Positions 25,742 through 29,322 of a stretch of DNA of 29,322 nt are shown here, piece by piece. The stretch lies in NCBI GenBank assembly GCA_028275005.1, contig JAQCNN010000260.1, positions 1 to 29,322 of the forward strand, read 5' to 3'. Position numbers and translations under genes: made by a program. A model generated the notes under the pieces. That model searched no databases. It was not told the DNA's origin and saw only the letters and a list, made by a program, of their open reading frames with translations. This DNA comes from Salinirussus sp. (GTDB lineage: Archaea; Halobacteriota; Halobacteria; Halobacteriales; Haloarculaceae). Position 1 is the stretch's first letter; each line of letters begins with the position of its first letter.

Positions 25742-27361
25742 TCAGAACTTCAGCGTCCTGCGGTGCCAGCCGGTCGACCCCGCAGGGTGGGGCTGGCTGG
25801 GGATCTTCGTCTGGACCTCACCGGTCCCGTCGGTCGCGCGGGTCTGGACAGTCAGTTCGCCCGAGGGTTGTCCGGTCACCGCACGCCAGCGGTGCCAGGC
25901 GAACTCCCCGGGCGGGTCCTCGAGGGTGGCGTCAAGCCAGGTGTCGCCGCCGTCGACGCTCACCTCGACCCGGTCGACCCCGCGGAGCCCGGCGTATGCG
26001 ACGCCACCCACGGCCACCCGGTCACCGCGGCGCTGTACTGCCCGAAGATACGAGAGGGTGTTGACCACCGCCTCCTCGTCCCAGCCACGCTCCTCCCAGT
26101 AGGCCTCGTGGTCACTCGTGCTGAGTTCGATATCGGTCAGCCACTTCGTCGAGCGCATCCCGTATCTGCCGGGGATCAGCAGCCGCGCGGGGGCGCCGTG
26201 CTCCGTCGCGAGGGTCCGTCCGTTCAGCCCGTAGGCGACGAGCACCTCCGGGTGGTCGCGGACGTACGCCCAGGGGACCGCCTCGGTGTAGCCGTCCGCG
26301 GACTTCGTGACGATGTCTACGAGTTCGTCCCCGGGCGCGGCCCGCTCAACGAGCGTCCGCAGCGGGACACCCCGCCACTGGCCCGTGCTGATCAGGTCAC
26401 CCCCGACCTGGTTCGAGATGCAGACCATCGTGACGACCTGACTGGTGCTCTCGGGGTGGTCGAGCAGGTCCCCGAAACTCAGGTCGTAGGACTCGCCGGC
26501 GGCCCCGCCGACCGACAGCGACCAGTCCTCGCCGTCGATCTCCGGGTCATCGATGGTCTTGTCCACGACGTAGTGTGACCCGAGCGGCGTTATCGGCTGG
26601 GGCATCCCCTCGAAGTCGAAGCCAACGCCGGCGTCAGTCTCGGCCGTCGAGACGGTGACCTGCCCGTCCTGCTCCGCACCTGTCACCTCCGGGGTCGCAG
26701 TCACCGTCGCCCCGGCCCCGGCCCCGTCGGTCGTTCCAGCCTCTTTTGCCGCCTGTGCGTCCTCACCGTCGAGTTTGGGCAGCGCCTCGGTCGCGCTGTC
26801 CTCGCCCTCGCTCGCCCCCGGTGACAACACGGTCCGAGCGCCGGAGACGGCCCCGACACCGACTAGCCCGAGCACTGCCGCCCCGAGCCCTCCCAGAAAG
26901 GGCCGACGGTCGCCGGCCGCCCTCGGCGCACCAACGGACACGGCTCCGGTGAGCGCCAGCCCGTAGACCGCGACGGGCAGCGCCCCGAGTAGCACTGCCG
27001 CGACGACCCCCAACGAGGGGCCGGCGACCGTCGCGACCACCGCCGCCGTCCCGGCGAGTGCCGTGACTATCAGCACCGCCGGCCGTCCGAGCGCGTCTGG
27101 CACCCGCGCGGAGTACGCGCCGAGGGCGGCGCCGGCCGCGAGCGCAGTGACGCCAAGCCCCGCGACCAGCGCCAGCTGTGCACCCTTCCCGAGTATCTCT
27201 ATCGCGGTCGTCGAGACCGCCCCCGGACTGGCCTCGATGACGAACTGTGCCACCCCGACCAGCGGGACCCCACCGACGAGCGGCGCGACGAGTGCCGTCC
27301 CAGCAACCCACAGAAGCGCACCCACCGCTCCCCGGAACGCACCGCGAGAGTCTGCAGCCAT
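25742..27361 (-). CDS. Membrane-anchored sulfite-oxidase-family molybdopterin oxidoreductase with internal Tat-like helix
   Basis: 539 aa. Residues 12-175 contain about five helices (near 12-41, 58-80, 92-113, 116-144 and 155-174). The last is preceded by DRRPFLGG (151-158), a good twin-arginine motif. After an acidic Gly/Ala/Thr linker (176-245) comes the molybdopterin domain, with the metal-ligand Cys314 in MVCISNQVGGD, HGAPARLLIPGRYGMRSTKW at 388-407, and a C-terminal dimerisation domain (VEVSVDGGDTWLDATL). Sulfite-oxidase-family enzymes oxidise sulfite or reduce S/N-oxides. The Mo cofactor is loaded in the cytoplasm, so a folded domain would need Tat export. The topology places the RR loop inside and the enzyme outside. 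Its electron partner is not visible nearby. Confidence 0.82.
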   Translation of the reverse strand: MAADSRGAFRGAVGALLWVAGTALVAPLVGGVPLVGVAQFVIEASPGAVSTTAIEILGKGAQLALVAGLGVTALAAGAALGAYSARVPDALGRPAVLIVTALAGTAAVVATVAGPSLGVVAAVLLGALPVAVYGLALTGAVSVGAPRAAGDRRPFLGGLGAAVLGLVGVGAVSGARTVLSPGASEGEDSATEALPKLDGEDAQAAKEAGTTDGAGAGATVTATPEVTGAEQDGQVTVSTAETDAGVGFDFEGMPQPITPLGSHYVVDKTIDDPEIDGEDWSLSVGGAAGESYDLSFGDLLDHPESTSQVVTMVCISNQVGGDLISTGQWRGVPLRTLVERAAPGDELVDIVTKSADGYTEAVPWAYVRDHPEVLVAYGLNGRTLATEHGAPARLLIPGRYGMRSTKWLTDIELSTSDHEAYWEERGWDEEAVVNTLSYLRAVQRRGDRVAVGGVAYAGLRGVDRVEVSVDGGDTWLDATLEDPPGEFAWHRWRAVTGQPSGELTVQTRATDGTGEVQTKIPSQPHPAGSTGWHRRTLKF

Positions 27362-27382
27362 ACCGGGTTTACCGGCCTATTA

Positions 27383-27390
27383 GTATATAA
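27383..27390 (-). promoter_or_regulatory. TATA-like box of the molybdoenzyme gene
   Basis: The minus strand reads TTATATAC, 22-29 nt upstream of the ATG at 27361, a clear leaderless promoter. Confidence 0.65.
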
Positions 27391-27488
27391 CGGCTCCGTC
27401 GGGTTGTCGAGGGCGTACACGACCGACGCGAGGGTCGGGGCTCGCACTCGGCCCCGAACAGCCTGTTCCACATACACCGGCGTACTAC

Positions 27489-27590
27489 ATGTCACACTCG
27501 GCCGACAGCGACGCCGCCGACCCTGTCGGTGGCCCGACAGACCTCCGGCAACAGACCTATTACGAAATCGTTACTTCGAGCAAAGAGTAA
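27489..27590 (+). CDS. Possible microprotein or truncated gene start (33 aa)
   Basis: ATG at 27489 to TAA at 27590 encodes MSHSADSDAADPVGGP... ending DLRQQTYYEIVTSSKE. The acidic N-terminus followed by a helical, aromatic stretch looks like the first residues of a haloarchaeal regulator whose remainder is lost, but no domain is complete. It may be a relic rather than a working gene. Confidence 0.3.
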   Translation: MSHSADSDAADPVGGPTDLRQQTYYEIVTSSKE

Positions 27591-27647
27591 GTCGAACTAA
27601 GATACGTGTCGAGGCCGCTCTTGTAGGGCGGTGTTCCCTGTTTGCTT

Positions 27648-27677
27648 GACCCCGGAGCGGAAAATCCCGCAGGGGTC
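27648..27677. other. Two-part hairpin
   Basis: GACCCC (27648-27653) pairs with GGGGTC (27672-27677), and inside it GCGG (27657-27660) pairs with CCGC (27667-27670). This gives a 30-nt structure that could form in RNA or DNA. Its function is unknown. Confidence 0.35.
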
Positions 27678-27793
27678 GGGCACCCGTCGCCCGATGGAAC
27701 TATGCTTTGCTCCTGTGTGCCCGCGTGTGAGTCCGGGTCGCGCCGCCCTGGAGAGAAAGTCTACGCTACGATAGATGATCAGCAAACACATAT

Positions 27794-27807
27794 TATCATA
27801 TATGATA
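27794..27807. promoter_or_regulatory. Perfect 14-bp AT-rich palindrome, candidate operator
   Basis: TATCATATATGATA is a perfect inverted repeat, 44-57 nt upstream of the FxLYD ATG and just upstream of its TATA and BRE positions. It is very AT-rich in a GC-rich genome. It fits the binding site of a dimeric winged-helix regulator, but no cognate protein is encoded nearby. Confidence 0.4.
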
Positions 27808-27821
27808 CGTACGCCCCTACG

Positions 27822-27828
27822 CTTATTT
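27822..27828 (+). promoter_or_regulatory. TATA-like box of the FxLYD gene
   Basis: CTTATTT lies 23-29 nt upstream of the ATG at 27851. Confidence 0.55.
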
Positions 27829-27850
27829 CACGTCGCGCGATAGTATTACT

Positions 27851-28375
27851 ATGGGTTATTTGGAGAAGCTCCCCGGCATCAGCGACGAGAGCACAACCCG
27901 ACGAAAGGTTCTGGTCAGCTCCGGCTACGCGGTCGTTGGACTGGCCGGTATCGGCGCAGCGGCAGGGCCACAGGATGACGGTGGAACCGACGCGGGGGGC
28001 AGTGTCGGCGGTGATGGGGGCGACAGCGGCGGCAGTAGCGGCGGCGATAGCGACGGGGGGAGCGGCGGCGAATCGTACGCGGACGCGTTTGCGTACGACG
28101 AGTCAACGGGGATTGTCCTGGAGGACGATATCGAGGCTGAGGCGGACAGCATCGGCTCGCTGTACATACGTGGCACAGCGCGCAACGAGAGCGGTGGCAG
28201 CTACGAGTACGTCCAACTCACGTGGTCGGTCCTCGACAGCTCCGGGGTGAAGGTCGCAGATGCGCTTGCCAACACCTCCGGTCTGGAGGAGGGGCAAAGC
28301 TGGCGATACGAGGCCTTAGCGCCGTCCGCGGAGAATGCTGACTCGTACGAGCTACAGGACATCGAGGCGTACTAG
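27851..28375 (+). CDS. Tat-type exported FxLYD-domain protein
   Basis: 174 aa. A twin-arginine motif TTRRKVLVSSG at 15-25 is followed by a hydrophobic segment (AVVGLAGIGAAAG), as in haloarchaeal Tat signals. There is no lipobox Cys, so the protein is either released or membrane-held. Residues about 42-74 are a Gly/Ser/Asp low-complexity linker. Residues about 100-160 form an FxLYD domain (SLYIRGTARNESGGSYEYV, then WSVLDSSGVKVADALA), a small beta-sandwich common on prokaryotic surface proteins; its ligand is not known. It is preceded by a long AT-rich regulatory region and lies 82 bp from the tRNA fragment that appears to mark an integrated element. Confidence 0.75.
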   Translation: MGYLEKLPGISDESTTRRKVLVSSGYAVVGLAGIGAAAGPQDDGGTDAGGSVGGDGGDSGGSSGGDSDGGSGGESYADAFAYDESTGIVLEDDIEAEADSIGSLYIRGTARNESGGSYEYVQLTWSVLDSSGVKVADALANTSGLEEGQSWRYEALAPSAENADSYELQDIEAY

Positions 28376-28457
28376 TGTCCAACGGAGTCGCCCTTCGCTC
28401 GCCCTCTGCGCTCGAATCGCCGAACCCGTCCGCTCATTACGTCTGTTTCTGGCAGGG

Positions 28458-28485
28458 TAGGCCGGGGCGGATTTGAACCGCCGGC
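28458..28485 (-). repeat. tRNA 3'-end fragment, probable att site
   Basis: On the minus strand a T arm (GGCGG, loop TTCAAAT, CCGCC) is followed by the 3' acceptor strand CCGGCCT and discriminator A. The 5' half of a tRNA is absent; the bases beyond the T arm form unrelated stem-loops. This is the att half left by tRNA-targeting integration, with the integrase gene starting 146 bp inside. The tRNA identity cannot be fixed from the fragment. Confidence 0.7.
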
Positions 28486-28501
28486 TTCCTCGCCGCCTTC
28501 C

Positions 28502-28525
28502 GGCGATTTGCGGGGCAAAATCGCC
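28502..28525. other. Stem-loop between att fragment and integrase
   Basis: GGCGATTTGC (28502-28511) pairs with GCAAAATCGCC (28515-28525) with one bulged A and a 3-nt loop. Flanking GCCGCC and GGCGGC add an outer stem. It could be an arm-type recombinase site or an RNA structure. Confidence 0.4.
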
Positions 28526-28630
28526 TCTCGGCGGCCCGCAATTGAAGGAGGCCCGCAACGCAAACTGACCGGGCGCGTGCGAGGGAGCCAAGTGGGTACT
28601 GACGGCGGCAGCCAGCGGATCAGACCCCAC

Positions 28631-29322
28631 ATGACCCGAGACTTTACCCCGAGGCAAGCGGTCGAACGGTACATCAAAGAACGCAGTCCCGACATCAGCG
28701 ACAGTACAGAATACAATATTCTCTCGTCGCTGCGGCAGTTCCTCAACTACTGCGATAAAGAAGGAGTCGAAGTGGTGAGCGACATTGACCCTTTCCTCGT
28801 CTCTGACTACCGACTCCAGCGGAACGAAGAGGTGAACGAGAACACGGTCTACAACAACCTGTCTCATCTGCGGGTGTTCTTGAGATGGTGCGAAGGCCGC
28901 GAGCTGGTCAATGATGAGAGTGCTGAGAACATGATTCTGCCCAAAGACAGAGACAACACCAGAGACGAACACATTGAAGCCGAGACAGCCGAGGAGATTC
29001 TGGCGTATCTACGGACCTACGAGTACGCCACGCTGAAGCACGCGCTATTCTCCGTGCTGTGGACTACTGGGATCAGGATCGGCGCGGCCCGGAGTCTGAA
29101 TCTGGAGAACTTCGACGCCGAAGAAGGATACATCGAGCTTCAACACAAGCCCGAGGAAGAGACTCCGTTGAAGAACCGTGACAAGAGCGAGCGTGAGGTC
29201 AACCTGAGCAGCACTGTGGTCGAAGTGCTGTCGGACTACATCGAGGCGCGGCGGCACAACGTTACTGACGATTTTGGAAACAAGCCGCTATTTAGTAGCA
29301 AGCACGGAAGGATGCACAGAAC
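28631..29322 (+). CDS. Tyrosine recombinase / phage-type integrase (cut by window end)
   Basis: Open from the ATG at 28631 to the window end: 230 residues with no stop. Residues about 5-95 form the helical SAM-like core-binding domain (RQAVERYIKERSP, then YNILSSLRQFLNYC and LSHLRVFLRWCEGRELV). The catalytic domain starts near 115. Its first catalytic Arg is Arg149 in TTGIRIGAARSL, and the beta-hairpin Lys is probably Lys181 in TPLKNRDKSER. The HxxR and Tyr motifs lie beyond the edge. The usual Glu three residues after the Arg is Ala. GC content and codon choice are clearly lower than in the nuo or ABC genes. It adjoins a tRNA 3' fragment, as element integrases do. Confidence 0.88.
   Translation, partial: MTRDFTPRQAVERYIKERSPDISDSTEYNILSSLRQFLNYCDKEGVEVVSDIDPFLVSDYRLQRNEEVNENTVYNNLSHLRVFLRWCEGRELVNDESAENMILPKDRDNTRDEHIEAETAEEILAYLRTYEYATLKHALFSVLWTTGIRIGAARSLNLENFDAEEGYIELQHKPEEETPLKNRDKSEREVNLSSTVVEVLSDYIEARRHNVTDDFGNKPLFSSKHGRMHR

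Larger units (their letters stand above)
27391..27850. other. 460-bp intergenic region between divergent surface-protein genes
   Basis: No full-length gene is seen. The region holds a 33-codon ORF (27489-27590), a two-part hairpin (27648-27677), an AT-rich patch with a perfect palindrome (27794-27807) and the FxLYD gene promoter (27822-27828). Base composition falls well below that of the flanking genes from about 27550 onward, which may mark transferred DNA. Confidence 0.5.

Noticed and set aside
27642..28250. 202-codon plus-strand frame overlapping the FxLYD gene
   Set aside because: It spans the AT-rich promoter region and reads the FxLYD gene out of frame; the product is Arg/Thr/Ala-rich without a domain.
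28458..28535. A complete tRNA gene at the right edge
   Set aside because: Only the T arm and 3' acceptor strand are present; no matching 5' acceptor, D arm or anticodon arm can be drawn from the adjoining bases.
28352..28972. 206-codon minus-strand frame at the integrase start
   Set aside because: It crosses the tRNA fragment and lies opposite the integrase, whose catalytic Arg region and core-binding domain are recognisable on the plus strand.

Overview
The window reads as chromosomal DNA of a haloarchaeon (class Halobacteria). The evidence is very high GC, strongly acidic proteins, many leaderless genes with a TATA-like box about 22-30 nt upstream of the start codon, a complex I NuoJ split into two adjacent genes, and the archaeal mevalonate-pathway decarboxylase. 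This assignment rests on gene content and style; no species is claimed.

Left edge (1-900): a truncated GNAT acetyltransferase (-), the C-terminal relic of a cysteine hydrolase (+), and a tRNA-Phe(GAA) gene (-). The last 21 nt of the tRNA are duplicated exactly 132 bp away, which looks like the scar of an element once integrated at the tRNA 3' end. Next come an MDR-family NADP-dependent reductase, a small membrane protein and a geranylgeranyl reductase-like flavoprotein (2597-3679, -).

Respiratory block (3831-14312): nuoJ1-J2-K-L-M-N encode the membrane arm of a complex I-like enzyme in one tightly coupled operon. The nuoA-D/H/I genes usually found upstream are absent. Then come a phosphomevalonate decarboxylase-type enzyme (isoprenoid lipid and quinone precursors), a type II NADH dehydrogenase-like flavoprotein, a zinc-ribbon microprotein and a stand-alone succinate dehydrogenase/fumarate reductase-type flavoprotein. 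Geranylgeranyl reductase and mvaD flank nuo, so membrane lipid or quinone synthesis and electron transport are co-located, although each gene appears to have its own promoter.

Middle (14452-21980): two 80-bp palindromic repeats, alignable without gaps and with compensatory base changes, bracket a tandem-DoxX membrane protein, a creatininase-family hydrolase, an SDR-ABC ATPase-ABC permease operon, and a minus-strand run ending in an MscS-like channel and a methyltransferase.

Right part (22092-27850): a MacB/LolCDE-type ABC ATPase and permease diverge from a LolA-like surface protein that is translationally coupled to a Cys-rich 79-aa protein. A 39-aa zinc-finger-like microprotein converges on it. 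Then comes a sulfite-oxidase-family molybdoenzyme with five N-terminal membrane helices, the fifth preceded by a twin-arginine motif, which suggests mixed Sec/Tat membrane insertion.

Right edge (27851-29322): a Tat-type FxLYD surface protein, then a tRNA 3'-end fragment and a tyrosine recombinase cut off by the window end. This looks like the left boundary of an integrated element that continues outside the window, with the intact tRNA predicted at its far end.
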